A DNA stretch of 64,000 nucleotides from positions 155,875,178 to 155,939,177 of the forward strand of contig OX578136.1 in assembly GCA_951213105.1 (NCBI GenBank), written 5' to 3'. The stretch is from Amaurobius ferox (Eukaryota; Arthropoda; Arachnida; Araneae; Amaurobiidae). A program made the translations under genes and the position numbers. Below the pieces are notes generated by a model, which was not told the origin of the DNA, made no database searches, and saw only the letters and a program-made list of their open reading frames with translations. Shown piece after piece: positions 23,723 to 35,455 of the stretch; within the stretch, counting starts at the first letter, position 1, and each line of letters starts with the position of its first letter.

Positions 23723-24650
23723 TTACTTTCCTTATATACAATAATGTATAAGGAAAGTATTGTGACGGGGTCGAAAATTCGAATTCGAGTTTTCGACGGG
23801 AGAGCACGTTTCAAGCATCCCTGACACGAATCAATCATTTTTGATTTTTGAAGTGATATGTATGTGTGTGTGTGTGTCAGTGAGACTGTGGAGACGATAA
23901 CTGAAGAACAAATGGACCGATTCGAATGAAATTTGGTACAAAAATCACAATCCATAAACACTGGAAGCCTATTGTTTTTATACGCAATCGAATGTTCAGA
24001 ACCCCCCCTAAATTTTTGAGTGAAATTTTGAAAAAATCGTCAAAAAATCAAAACCGCTGATAAAGTTATTTAAATAGGCATTTCTTAAGTAATTTTTCAT
24101 TAAAAAACGATTGACATAAATTTTGGAACGCTAACATCAACTGTTCTCGAGATATTGCACATTTTTCAAAAAATTATCAAAAAGTCATATAAAATAAAAA
24201 AAATATATTTCTTATTGAAAAACATGTTCACTTTTCATACGTAATACCATGCGATAAATTGGGTGACATCATTCTCGTGGATCTAGCTCGTTCCCATTCA
24301 TGAAAAAATATCCTTTGAGTAAAACTTTTGTATTTGAACGCCAATAGTCATTTATCTGCTGTACGAATAACTTATTTCTCCATTCATAACGCTTGGCGAG
24401 ATTTTGGCGACGAATGTGGTGGAATGTAGCCAACTTGGCGACTTTTTTAAATGTTGCTAAATTAATGAAAAATTCGACAAATGGATAAAAATGACGCTAA
24501 ATCAATGAAAATGACGACTCATTGACGAAAATTCAATATCTTGTAAAGAATATAAATATCTGCTATAAAAATAATCTATTTTCTTTACTGTAGTAAAGAA
24601 GTAAATTCATTGCATTATATAAGGAAAGTCATGTGCTGCCCACATCAGAT
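23723..24650 (+). repeat. Rep-A, full-length copy
   Basis: Collinear throughout with 22138-23084 and 53465-54374, with the palindromic start and hairpin end both intact. It has small indels only. Confidence 0.9.
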
Positions 24651-24655
24651 TTTTT

Positions 24656-25310
24656 CATATTGTTAAGGCGTATCCTCTGGAATCGTGGGTGTATACACAG
24701 AATACAAGAATGAATTTCTGGATAACAAACACGTTTGTTAACAAGTACATCTTAAACAGGAACAATATACAGTCAAACAGCACTTAGATGTTCCACTAAT
24801 TACACAAAATAGCTGATCTTATTCTCACAATATTAACGAAAGTTATTTCACAAAACAGCTATTCTCAAAACATTGACAAAAAGCGCAGTCCAATGTAGCT
24901 TGTATCGCGTCAAACAACTCCAACGGAGTGATGATTCCTTTTAGAGTCTCTCTATACAAATTTCTGGAATACTTCCTATCTCATTGAATGTCCTATCTCA
25001 TCTTTCGAGATGCTCCTTGAAGATTCAGGAAGTCAAAAGCCCAGGCCTTCCGAATCGTCCGAAGACATGAAGCATCTAGGTGGGCGACCGGAGATACTGG
25101 AAGTCGTCACACGTCGCCAAATTTGTAAGAAATCGCCAAATCTGGAAACCTTTCTCCGAACTCCGAAATTCTGGAAGCACTACAATGACGTCATGGGACA
25201 GAACGCCGGTACGAGTGTCATCTGGAGAAAACACCTCGGAGCCGTCTGGTCTGCGAAAGAGACGAAAGACGAGTTAAATGTGTAAGTTGCCTGTAAGATC
25301 GTGTGCGTTT
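24656..25310 (-). repeat. LTR-like repeat (candidate solo LTR)
   Basis: Starts TGTTAAGGCGTATCCTCTGG on the plus strand, so the minus strand ends in ...TTAACA, consistent with an LTR CA end. On the minus strand the order is: a body with TTTGGCGA-type blocks, a TATA-like TATAGAGAGACTCTAAAAGG, ATCACTCCGTTG near the expected initiator, GTGAATTTCACAAAATAGC-type blocks, an AATAAA-like region and the terminal TACACCCACGATTCC. Matches occur at 27870-28290 (minus) and 43000-43370 (plus). The 91-codon plus frame at 25010-25285 lies wholly inside and is not recognised as a gene. The 5' TG end and target duplication were not fixed. Confidence 0.5.
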
Positions 25311-25685
25311 TAGTGTTAATAATTTTTTCTATTTTCTGAAATTATTGCTAGTTACCACTGTTGTTTGGAAATAGTCATCATATAATGAAAGGGCCTCTCA
25401 TTATTCAAAGACATGGCTTATCATGAAAAGCAATAAATTTTAATTTTGTTGGAAAACTAATAAAATGTGGAGTCTTTATTTTTTTATTTCTGGTAAAAAA
25501 GCAAGACTTTAATTATTAAATAAAATCGCACAATTTTCAACCCAATTACGAAATTATGTTGAGAAGAGGTATAATACTGACGGCGAGGAAGGATATTTTA
25601 TAATATTTTTAAGGGCAGACAATTCGTGATATTTCCTACGGCATGGTATGAATGAATAGAACAAATCTATTATATACAATAGCAT
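25311..25685. other. Unassigned sequence
   Basis: Nothing recognised. Confidence 0.4.
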
Positions 25686-25689
25686 TGCT

Positions 25690-25800
25690 ATGACGTATCC
25701 TCTTGAATCGTGGGTGTCCGCTCAGGATACAAGAATCAGTCCATATTTCTAAATAACTAACACATTTATGCACAATCACAACATAAACAGGAGCAATATA
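25690..25800 (-). repeat. LTR-like repeat, terminal fragment
   Basis: GACGTATCCTCTTGAATCG, GTGGGTGTCCGCTCAGGATA and CAGGAGCAATATACAA match the start of the 24656 copy in the same orientation. It is cut off by the start of Rep-D at 25803. Confidence 0.6.
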
Positions 25801-25802
25801 CA

Positions 25803-26240
25803 ACAAGAAAGATCAATCATTCATAAGCATTGATTATGAAACACTTTCCAACTGAAATGCAATTTTATTTAAACATCTCTAAAATGTAATACATTCAGTG
25901 GTGATATCTTTTACATTATCACAGTAGTACAGTAATTTATTATACCTATAATCTAAAAACTTCATCGAAATATAAATCGTCTCCTTCTCTATAAAATCAA
26001 TAAATATTTCATTCGTATCACTCGTATTCCAGACTCCAGAGCTAAATAATCCTGCGTGAAAATAATTCAGCAATTCTTATATAACTCATCTTACAATCGC
26101 TTGATTTATTTGCATTCTGCATAAATTAGAATTAGGCTTTGTTGTAGAAATAATAAAAGTCTAGTGATCATTTAAAATCACAAATATTGTAATTGCGTAG
26201 GCACAAAATTTAGATACACGGATAATAAACATACACGGAT
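25803..26240 (+). repeat. Rep-D, start half
   Basis: It begins AACAAGAAAGATCAATCATT with the short inverted repeat ATCATT..AAGCATTGAT. It continues with ATGCAATTTTATTTAAACATC and ATTGTAATTGCGTAGGCACA, then stops where Rep-B begins. The stem-loop end is absent. Confidence 0.7.
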
Positions 26241-26267
26241 AATATAAGTGTGTGTGTATATATTCAA

Positions 26268-27053
26268 AGAATTGGAATCGTACCGAAGATCGGAACTCGA
26301 ACTTTCGAAAGATCTACACGTTTTAGGACTTCTAGAATACGAAAAAACTATTTTTAGCGTGACGTCTGTGTGTAAGAGGGAGTGTGTGGGTTTGTCTGTG
26401 TGTGTTTCTGTGTGTTTGTGAGGATATTATATTCACTCTAACTGAAAAACTAATGGGCCGAATTTCATAAAATTTGATAGCTAAGTTTTTTGTGGGAAAC
26501 ACTGATGTACATTTGATTTTAGTACGATTCGTAATAAAAGAACCTGCTTTGTTTTGCGAAATGGCTGGCAAAAATTGCTTTATCCGCTATAGCTGAAATA
26601 TTAGACCAAATTTAACAAAATTTGGTATAGAAATCACTTGTAAGTTATTCTGGTGATGATTAGACTATGGTACGATTTGGAAAAAAGGAACCTGCCGTTT
26701 TCACGAAATGGGCCGCAAAAATAGTTAAATCTAAACTAAAAGACTACATATGCTCAATTATATCATCCAAATGCTTATTTTATACGTAATTATTAACAAC
26801 AAAAATAATAAGACCAACCACATTACTCTAGGACTAGCTGTTCTTGAGATATTTCAGTTTTTTTGCGGGTTTTTTTATGCCATCTTTGAAAATAAGTCCA
26901 GCTACCAAATGAGAACGAAATTTAAATTTAATGTGAAAATTCAGTGTCATTTAAAATACTTGTGGTTGTTATTTTTTGCAGATAAATTCAAATGATTATT
27001 GAAGAAATAAAGGCAACGTGAATATGAAACATCATGTGCTGCTTGAATCAGAA
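26268..27053 (+). repeat. Rep-B dispersed repeat
   Basis: It lacks a clear palindromic start but has TTGGAATCGTACCGAAGATC, AGACTTCT..TTTTTAGCGTGACGTC, a GT-rich tract at 26365-26420, AACTAATGGGCCGAATTTCA, two copies of the AAATTTGGTATAG/CACTTGT type block and an end CATCATGTGCTGCTTGAATC. It matches 45010-45775 in reverse and 1-447. Confidence 0.75.
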
Positions 27054-27304
27054 TTTTCAACAATCTTACAACAATGATTCATAGAAGTGAACGGGGATTT
27101 TTTGCAGGCCATTTCGAAAAAAATGTAGGATCTATATTTGAGGATCCACCAAATTTTTGTAGAATAAAATGTTCTACAAATATAAGCTGTGTACCAAATT
27201 TCAACGCTCTAGCACGTAGGAAAGTTCATTAAAAATGCCATCCAAGAAGTATAACATGACAGACATACAGACGACCATCAATCATGAGGAGTTATATAAA
27301 ATTA

Positions 27305-27870
27305 AAAAAAAAAAATTAAAATTGTTATCTACCATATTTATTTTAAAATGTGAAGTCTATACTATATATAAAGTAATTAAACTCTTGGAAAGATATTTAT
27401 TATAAAATATCTCTCTCTCTCTCTCTTTTTTTTTGGAGAATATAGCAAGAGTCAGAATTTAATTGAATTTGTTTTCCTCCCTATACTAAACAATTTTTAT
27501 TTAAACTACCTAACATATTTTACTGAAAATTTTTTATATATTTTATGGGAGAATTTGAATATTTATTTCCTAAAGCTATTGAAGCAATTTGTGAATTTTA
27601 AATTCTCTTGAAAAATGTTTGAAAAATTAGGCCCCATAGGGTTCAATGTATTTCATGTCTTTAACCCGGGTTCAATCCAAAACTAATTGGGTGATATTAG
27701 TCATTTTTATTCCCTTAGGTCCCACAGACTGTCTGAAAAACATACTATAATTTCATTTTGTGAAAGTCATTTTTACGGCAGTTATCGTGCTAACAGACAG
27801 GCAGACTGACAGACAGACAGAATGTACAATGTCATAAACACTTTTCAACTATGTTGTAATGTGTTAATAA
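27305..27870 (+). repeat. Rep-D variant, stem-loop half
   Basis: It begins with GTTATCTACCATATTTATTT, shared with 58748-58770, then a (CT)n run at 27409-27427. The conserved CCCGGGTTCAATCCAAAACT, CACAGACTGTCTGAA, GACAGACAGACAGAATG tract and the terminal stem-loop (AACACTTTTCAACTATGTTG) follow. Confidence 0.75.
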
Positions 27871-28290
27871 AACAACACTTAAGTGCTCCACTAATTTCAC
27901 AAAACAACCGATCCTTTCCCCAAAATATTGTATTTAATTTCACAAAATAGCAGCTACTATTTTTAAAACATTGAGGAATACCACAGTTCAATGTATCTTA
28001 TATCACGTTAATTGCCCTCCAACTGAGTGATGACTCCTTTTATAGACTCTCTATAACAACTTCTGGAAATCTCCCATAGCATGTGGAATACTGGTTATTT
28101 CGGAGTGTTTCTCGAACCTTTGAAAAATTACCAAATTGCCGATAATTCGCCAAATCTGGTAACTCTTTCTTGAACTTCGGCATATGGCAATTCTAGATTC
28201 AAGTTATAGGAAAGGAAGCATGTACGGGTGTTTTTCCGTCTGGTTTTCAAAAGAAATTGTAGTGAATCCATTCCACACGTTCGCAACAGT
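27871..28290 (-). repeat. LTR-like repeat, partial
   Basis: Matches 24770-25260. On the minus strand it has a clear TATA box (GTCTATAAAAGGAGTCATCA, about 28030-28050) followed by CACTCAGTTGG, an arthropod initiator-like TCAGT at a suitable distance. This copy gives the best support for reading the family as LTR promoters. Confidence 0.55.
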
Positions 28291-28299
28291 ATAAATCAA

Positions 28300-28345
28300 T
28301 TATGTACATAAGATTTATGTACATAAGATTATGTACATAAGATTA
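28300..28345 (+). repeat. Short tandem repeat, TTATGTACATAAGAT unit
   Basis: Three tandem copies of ATTATGTACATAAGATT with small variations. TTATGTACATAA is palindromic. Confidence 0.85.
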
Positions 28346-28964
28346 TGTGTAGAAGACATATATACATTGCAACGGTTAAATATCCAACGGTTTGTTCGAC
28401 TCCAATTTTGCCTGCACAACTCAACTTATTAAGCTGCTTAAAATTACAACTAATTGTTCTTAAGGACCTTTCTTCAAAACTATTTTCAAGAGTTTGTACT
28501 AAGTTTAGAATAAAATGAAAATTACTCTATTCAGGAGTTCAATTCAGCATCTCTTTTCACCAAAGAATAATTATGCGGATATAGTAGTCGGCATATTCAA
28601 AGCTCGATTGTTAAAAATTTCCACTAAATGAAACACAACTGCAAACACACTGCCGCCGAAAATGTAACCCTGGGTAATTTAAATAATAAATTAAATAAGG
28701 TTTGTTAGAGTATTTAGCATCGAGTGCTGGAGTGATTGTTTGAGAATTCGTTCATTAATTCGGACAATATTTCCCCTTTCTAGTTGCAAAGCAGCGCGTT
28801 TCAGAATACTGCTCTGATATAGGATAGAAAGTTATATCATCAAACATATTGTCTTTTTTTATTTTTCTTTATTCAAAATTTCACTTTCCAGACAATACAT
28901 GATATATGTAATGAGGGAGATATTGCGATGCCGTTAAAAATCTGACTGATGGTTTTGCAAGATT
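28346..28964. other. Unassigned AT-rich sequence
   Basis: Nothing recognised. Confidence 0.4.
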
Positions 28965-30672
28965 TAAGTATCCCTATAGATTGGTGTAATCTAAACTGGT
29001 AGGTGTAACACATGAAGTACTTGAAAGGGTTTTTATAGGGTACTCAGCCAAATTTGAACATTTTCCCTTACTGACAAATATATTTACTAATCTTAAACAA
29101 TGACTTCTTATTTTCTTCATTCTAGATATGTTTTACACAAGATATTAAGTATTATTAAGAGCACACTTGATATTAAGTACACACTTTAAGTATCCCTGTA
29201 GATTGGTGTATTCCAAACTGGTAGGTGTAGCACTTGAAGTACATGAAAGAGTTAAAAGTACGCAGCCAAATGTGAACATTTGTCCTTACTGAAAAATATA
29301 TTTACAAGTATTACACAATGACTACATATTTTCTTCATTCTAGAAATTTTTTACATAATATACTATGTACTATTAAGAGCACACTTTATGTTGAGTAGAC
29401 ACTTTAAGTATCCCATTCATTGGTGTATTTCAAACTGGTAACTGTAGCACATGAAGTTCCTGAAAGAGTTTTATAGGGAACTCAGCCAAATTTGAACATT
29501 TGTCTTTACTGACAAATATATTTACTAATCTTACACAATGACTTCTTATTTTCTTCATTCCAGATATTTTTACGCAAGATATTAAGTATTATCAAGAGCA
29601 CACTTACATTAAGTACACACTTTAAGTATCCCTGTAGACTCGTGTATTCCAAACTGGTAGGTCTAGCACATGAAGTACATGAAAGAGTTAAGAGTACTCA
29701 GCCATATTTGAACATTTGTCCTTACTGACAAAGATATTTGCAAATCTTACACAATGACTACTTATTTTCTTCATTCTAGATATTTTTTACATAATATACT
29801 ATGTACTATTAAGTGCACACATTATATTATGTAGACACTTTAAGTATACCTGTAGATTAGTGTATTTCAAACTGGTAGGTATAGCACATGAAGTACGTGA
29901 AAGAGTTTTAAAGGATAAGCGGCCAAATGTGAACATTTGTCCTTACTGAAAAATATATTTACAAGTATTACACAATGACTACATATTTTCTTGATTCTAG
30001 ATATTTTTTACATAATATACTATGTACTATTAAGAGCACACTTTATATTAAGTAGACACTTTAAGTATCCCATACATTGGTGTATTTCAAAATGGTAGCT
30101 GTAGCACATGAAGTACCTGAAAGAGTTTTATAGGGAACTCAGCCAAATTTGAACATTTGTCCTTACTGACAAAAATATTTACTAATCTTACACAATGACT
30201 TCTTATTTTCTTCACCCTAGATATTTTTTACACAAGATATTAAGTATTATTAAGAGCACACTTATATTAAGTTCACACTTTAAGTATCTCTGTAGACTCG
30301 TGTGTTCCAAACTGGTAGGTCTAGCACATGAAGTACATGAAAGAGTTAAGAGTACTCATCCATATTTGAACATTTGTCCTTACTGACAAAGATATTTGCA
30401 AATCTTACACAATGACTACTTATTTTCTTCATTCTAGATATTTTTTACATAATATACTAAGTACTATTAAGAGCACACTTTATATTAAGTAGACATTTTA
30501 AGTATCCCTGTAGATTGGTGTATTTTAAACTGGTAAATGTAGCACATGAAGTACGTGAGAGTTTTAAAGGGTACGCAGGCAAATTTGAACATTTGTCCTT
30601 ACTGATAAATATATTTCCTGATCGTACACAATGGCTATTTATTTTCTTCATTCTAGACTATTTTACTCAATA
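28965..30672 (+). repeat. 219-bp satellite array, eight monomers with higher-order structure
   Basis: Monomers start with TAAGTATCCC-type sequence at 28965, 29187, 29405, 29623, 29841, 30062, 30281 and 30499, spacings 218-222. Each contains CAAACTGGTAG, TAGCACATGAAGTAC, GCCAAATTTGAACATTTGTC, ACACAATGACT and ATTTTCTTCATTCTAGATA. Monomers three apart resemble each other more than neighbours, giving a repeat of about 657 bp. Short frames in it (30195-30386, 30515-30754) are by-products. The array ends near 30672, where the sequence departs after ATTCTAGAC. Confidence 0.95.
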
Positions 30673-31955
30673 TATCTGCATTAAATTTTTAAATTTCATA
30701 GCTTTGTTCTTGTGTGTTCGTGTCTACTATGTCATAGATATTCACGTTCAATAAATTGGACATATTTCTCATAGTGTTAGGTTTGTGTTCCAGGAGACGT
30801 AAACTTCACTTTTCAGTAAAAATTTTGATTTTCAATATTTTTGGGTAAGCAATAGTCAATCTACAATAGTATGATAAATTAATATTTATTCATCTGTAGT
30901 ATTTAAGCATTCGAAAGACAGGGACGCTATCATTCTTAAAAAAATAATCTGAAACTTATTTTAATAAATGTTTTATTTTATTAGAAAGTTTTAGCGCTTA
31001 ACTTTGAAAATTACATAAATTAGGTTCTGTCCCGCGGTCGATACTATAATTATGTAAAGATTAAACCTTTTAAGCAACATGGGACTTTTGGAGGATTTAA
31101 AAATACTTCCTATTTTGTTTGGACTTCGAAAGAAATCGAAAATCCGTTTCTTTCTTGCGGTTGATACTATAAGTGTGCAAAGATTCAGCTTCTAGTTCAT
31201 CTAGTTCTAGGATTTCTGGAGGATCTGGAAAGACCAAAACACGTTGAACAATTTTTTTCTTCTGTTTAAACGATTAATGTTATTATATTTGCATTAAAGT
31301 ATTCTTACCCAAAATATTATTATAACCAATTATTCGCTGTACGCGAGTTCCTTATTAATGGACTTGACTGTATTTTCTATATTTAGAGCTTTGCTTCAAT
31401 CTTATATGAGAAAGAAACCATTTAATAACATTTTACATTCAAACTAGCAGTGAATTCACCTCTATTTACTGCAAAATTAATGTCGAGAATCTTTTCAACA
31501 ATAAGAATAAACAACTCCTTTGATCTACTAGGAGAGTTTCTTTAGCTGTCGACGTCGTTCGAAATGTGTCTAATTAATACCATGCTCCCTTGCGCACAAT
31601 GGATTCACCAGTGTTGCCAAAGCAGTAAATGAAACAATAATTTCATTTCTATATTCTTTCCAAGTCAATAGACTCCCATTAGTAAAGAGGATGTTTTACA
31701 GTTGGTGATAGTATGGGATTAAAAGAAGAACGCATTTTAAAGAGGAGTTATGTTGCAAGGAGGTAGCTCACCTTTTGGTTTCAAAAGATTGTTAATTATT
31801 AGTTTATGTAAATATCAAGGATATGTATTGAAAATGCAATGTGATCCGTTTCGCATAAGATTTAGTAGGGAGTTGTTGATTGGTATATACTTTCATTTTC
31901 TCAGACAATTGTTAAGAGTAAGTTTGACAAGTGCAACGAAAATAATCCCAAATAT
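30673..31955. other. Unassigned AT-rich sequence
   Basis: It contains two related phrases (TCTGTCCCGCGGTCGATACTA at 31025 and TTTCTTGCGGTTGATACTATA near 31152), each followed by AAAGATT and GGACTT/GGATTT, suggesting an old 125-bp duplication. No gene is recognised. Confidence 0.4.
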
Positions 31956-31958
31956 TAT

Positions 31959-32120
31959 GATAATACAGCATACAGCTGTTTCGAGGATACGCCCAATCCC
32001 TTTTGTAAGTGTAAGGAATCAACAAACCAGAATTCCTCTTTTGGGATTTGGGTTTGTTGGTTCTTTTTCAGTGACAAGGGTGATTCAACGCATCCTCGAA
32101 ACACTATATGCTGTATTATC
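31959..32120. mobile_element. Foldback/MITE-like inverted repeat, about 162 bp
   Basis: The left arm GATAATACAGCATACAGCTG..TTCGAGGATACGC..AATC..AATCAACAAACC (31959-32028) and the reverse complement of the right arm (32120 back to about 32050) align over about 70 bases at roughly 80% identity by eye, with a short loop. The 133-codon frame 31750-32151 runs through the hairpin and has no known motif. Confidence 0.75.
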
Positions 32121-32528
32121 GCACTATTTGTTCTTATTTACGTTGCTCTAGTCTTCCTTTATAATTCTCACAAAATTTTTTTTACACAATTGTAAAGAAT
32201 ATTGTTTTGTCGAGAACTTTTAAATTCCCGACTTTGTTGGAGAAGAACACAAATGCACTTCGAAAATTTTGGAAATATGTTCTGTGTTTATTTTAGAATC
32301 CCGGCAGGCTTCCGCACTGTCAAATCGTCGTAGCTGAAGGTGGGAAGTGTATATTATACTTTTTTGACTTTGCAATAATTCCGATTTCTAGGAGTCTCTA
32401 ATTCAGACATTAAGAGAGACACGTATTTGTTTATTTGTTCTCTGTAAAGCCATTTTGAAGCTGATAAAAAGCGTCAATATCGACTCAGTACCGCGCAAAC
32501 GTGGTGCGCATGAATGCGTATAGTGTAT

Positions 32529-32583
32529 CATACATCTGCCCAACTCTATTACCAGCTGCACAGTAGAGTTGGGCAGATGCATG
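32529..32583. repeat. Strong hairpin, 20-bp arms, 15-base loop
   Basis: Arms CATCTGCCCAACTCTA (32533-32548) and TAGAGTTGGGCAGATG (32564-32579) pair perfectly. They extend four more positions outward with one mismatch. The loop is TTACCAGCTGCACAG. The length resembles a small-RNA precursor or the tip of a MITE, but no second copy was seen. Confidence 0.8.
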
Positions 32584-32744
32584 TCGATAATCATTCTATT
32601 CGGATACTCTTACGTTATTAGAGGAAAAATGGTTACAATCAGCTCTGAAGCGAGAGATATGTTTGAAATTTAAGGCGAGGGAGCAGTGTATAGCATTACT
32701 TCTCGAAAATGGCATCTGTGTTTCAATTCTGGTGGTACTAACCT

Positions 32745-33150
32745 TAAAGACTGGTGCATAGCTGTTTGTTCGATAGAAACAGGATGATGTCTATGTAGAA
32801 TTTTAAGGATCCTGTTTACAGGTAACTCGTACCAGGTGGTCGAGCTGTAGGTTCGAAACTCTATGCAAACGCAGCGAGTCCATGATGTTTTGTCTCAATG
32901 CTACTCAACTCTCATCAATCAACTGATCAAAAGAGTGTACTTTTCAAGAGATGCCTGTCCAAAGCCTGTTCTAAAGAGGCCTGTTTGAGAGAAAGGATAT
33001 GTTGTTCCTAGGTGGGATTTTGAGGATTCTGTGGACTGGGAACTAGTTAAGATGGGAAGGTTGAGAAATAGATGCCGACAGCCAACAATGACAACCACGT
33101 TCATGATGTTTCGAGCCAGAGCTATCCAACTCTCATCAATCGGAAACTGA
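32745..33150 (+). repeat. Diverged tandem duplication, about 215-bp unit
   Basis: Copy 1 (about 32750-32930) and copy 2 (about 32970-33150) share TTTxAGGATxCTGT, TCATGATGTTT and CCAACTCTCATCAATC in the same order. Identity is modest. There is no coding content. Confidence 0.6.
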
Positions 33151-33890
33151 CTTTGAGGTAATTCATATGCCTCACTTACATTTCGAGATTGGTCAGCTGA
33201 ATACTGCTAGATTTAGTTCTTACCTATCCACTGCGAACCTTACTCCTTCAAGTTACCGCATATTTTGCTCCATGGTCTATTTCGTATAAGGACGGCAGTT
33301 CGTTTCAGCAGAAGATGTGGAAACTGGCATCATAAAGTTTTTTGTCTTGAAATTGGCCATGTGGTACTACCGTGATCTCACGGTTTAGGCGGAACGTTGA
33401 AATAGAAGTATTGAAGGCAACAGCCTGTACTCTTGTAGAAGGCGTATATTTTCTTCGCATCATTTAATTTTTGTTTTGAAAACAGCACGAACTTTTTATC
33501 TAACCTCGCATTAGTTATTGTGAATTTAACTTTATTGGAATTACCTCTAAAATATTTTCCACAAGTATTTCCGAAGCCTTAAAAATATAATGGACGATTT
33601 ATCGCTTTCTTTCCTTTTCATTAACACATTCTACTCCCTATGCGCCGGTGGAAAGTTATAATTCAATAATAAGAGATGGCGTTGAGAAGAAAATATACAT
33701 TTGCAAAAAGAGAAGTAATGGAAGATTTATAAAACTGCATGGTGTCTTATTGCATACTACGCACCATGCCATTTGTTTCCTTTCAAAGTTTCAATTATCT
33801 GCAGTGAAATCTGTGGTTTTAAAAGAATGTTGCGTGGTGAATAGGTAGACAAAATTTCTATCTTATACGAATAACATTGAAAATCTGTCT
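33151..33890. other. Unassigned sequence
   Basis: Nothing recognised. Confidence 0.4.
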
Positions 33891-33894
33891 TCTT

Positions 33895-34040
33895 ATTTGC
33901 TTGTGTGTAGTTTGTCTCATCATCACGGGAGTACGGCTGTATGGAAGTTGATAAAATATCCTGGAGATGTAGAATAGCCCCACTTAAAATTTAGCCTATG
34001 TTTCAAGTTCTTAGCACCAGGTGTTGTCGAGTTATTAATA
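33895..34040 (-). repeat. Dispersed repeat fragment (CGTGATGATGAGACAAAC type)
   Basis: On the minus strand it reads CCCCACTT..., GCCGTACTCCCGTGATGATG and AGACAAACTACACACAAGC, matching 42020-42160 and more weakly 41030-41105 on the plus strand. It sits directly before Rep-D. The phrase 'caaacataCAGACAGA' is typical of a transposon tail, but the family is not identified. Confidence 0.55.
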
Positions 34041-34045
34041 AACAA

Positions 34046-35455
34046 GAAATATCAATCATGTTTAAAGCATTGATTATGAAACACTTTCCAACTTCAATGC
34101 AATTTTATTTAAACATCTCCAAAATGCAATATATTCCTCGGTAATATTTTAAAACTTATACCAATACTACATTAATTTATTATATTTGAAAACTTAAAAG
34201 TTCATCGAAAAAAATAAACTTCATTCAAATGACGTCAGTTAAATATAAATCGCCTCAATCCTCGGTAATATTTTAAACATTATCATAATACTACAAAAAA
34301 AAAGGAACTTCATTCAAATGACGGCATTGAAATATATATTGCCTGGTTTAAACATCTCTAAAATGCGATACATTCCTAGGTAATATTTTTTAAATTATCA
34401 TAATACTACAATAATTTATTATATATGAAAACTTCATCGAAGACAACTGAAATTCATTCAAATGACGTCGTAGAAAAAATAACACGCCTGGCTCTTTCTA
34501 TAAAAGCATCATTTCATTCATTAATATTTTCCCATTCATTTCATTCATCACAGAACTAAAATATTTAAAAACTTTATTTATTATCTTAAGATTCTATTTA
34601 AAAACTTAAGACCATGGAGCTACAAGTAATTAAACTCTATGCTTTTAAAACTTCATTGAAAAAAATCGTCCTTCTCTCTGTAAAATCAATGAATGTTTCA
34701 TTCATATCAGCTATGCAGACCCCATGAATTAAATAATTTTGCTTTAAAGAAATACAGCAATTCTTATATACCTCATTCTACATATTTTGCTGTTTACATT
34801 TTACATAAATGAAAAATTGGCTTCGTTGTAGAAATAATCAAATTTAGATGATCATTTAAACTCAAATATATTGTAATTGCGTTGTTTCAGTATGTAGATG
34901 CACAGAATTTAAGCAAAATTAAAGCGGTTTTACGACGGATACAGCACTCAATATGAATTAAAAAGAACTTTAAAAATCTCGATTTTGGGACAAGATGGAT
35001 GCCATATTTCATTTCGAAGTGGGTCACGTGATCTTTTCATATCATGGTCAAGTGATCGCTTCATATAAGAAGTGTAATTATTATTTTCATTTTTAAGTAA
35101 AGAACTACTGAATATAATTTGCTGGCATTTTTTTTATATATTTCATGGAATAGTTTGAATATTACCTAAAATTTTCGAAGCAATTTGTGAATTTTAAATT
35201 TGCTTTTAAAATGTTTGAAAAATTAGGTCCCATAGGGTTCAATGTATTTCATTTTTTCAACCCGGGTTCAATCCAAAACTAATTGGGTGATATTACTCAT
35301 TTATATTCCCATAGGTCCTACAGACCGTCTGAACAACATACTAAAATTCCATTTTGATTACGTCACTTTTACGGCAGTTATCGTGCTAACGGACAGACAG
35401 AGAAACAGTATGAACAAAGTCATGAACACTTTTCAACTTTGTTGTAAAGTGTTGA
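34046..35455 (+). repeat. Rep-D, longest copy
   Basis: Starts AACAAGAAATATCAATCATG. An internal block of about 230 bp containing CATCTCCAAAATGCAATA..CTCGGTAATATTTTAAA is repeated two to three times (34115, 34255, 34360). It then runs through TCACGTGATC (35023-35032), CCCGGGTTCAATCCAAAAC, CAGACCGTCTGAACAACATA and GGACAGACAGAGAAACAG to the stem-loop end AACACTTTTCAACTTTGTTG. About 1.4 kb and non-coding. Confidence 0.85.

Noticed and set aside
25010..25285. 91-codon frame with charged residues
   Set aside because: It lies wholly within the LTR-like dispersed repeat and is not kept open in the related copy at 27.9-28.3 kb.
31750..32151. 133-codon open frame
   Set aside because: It runs across a foldback repeat, shows no domain, and no upstream or downstream gene structure supports it.
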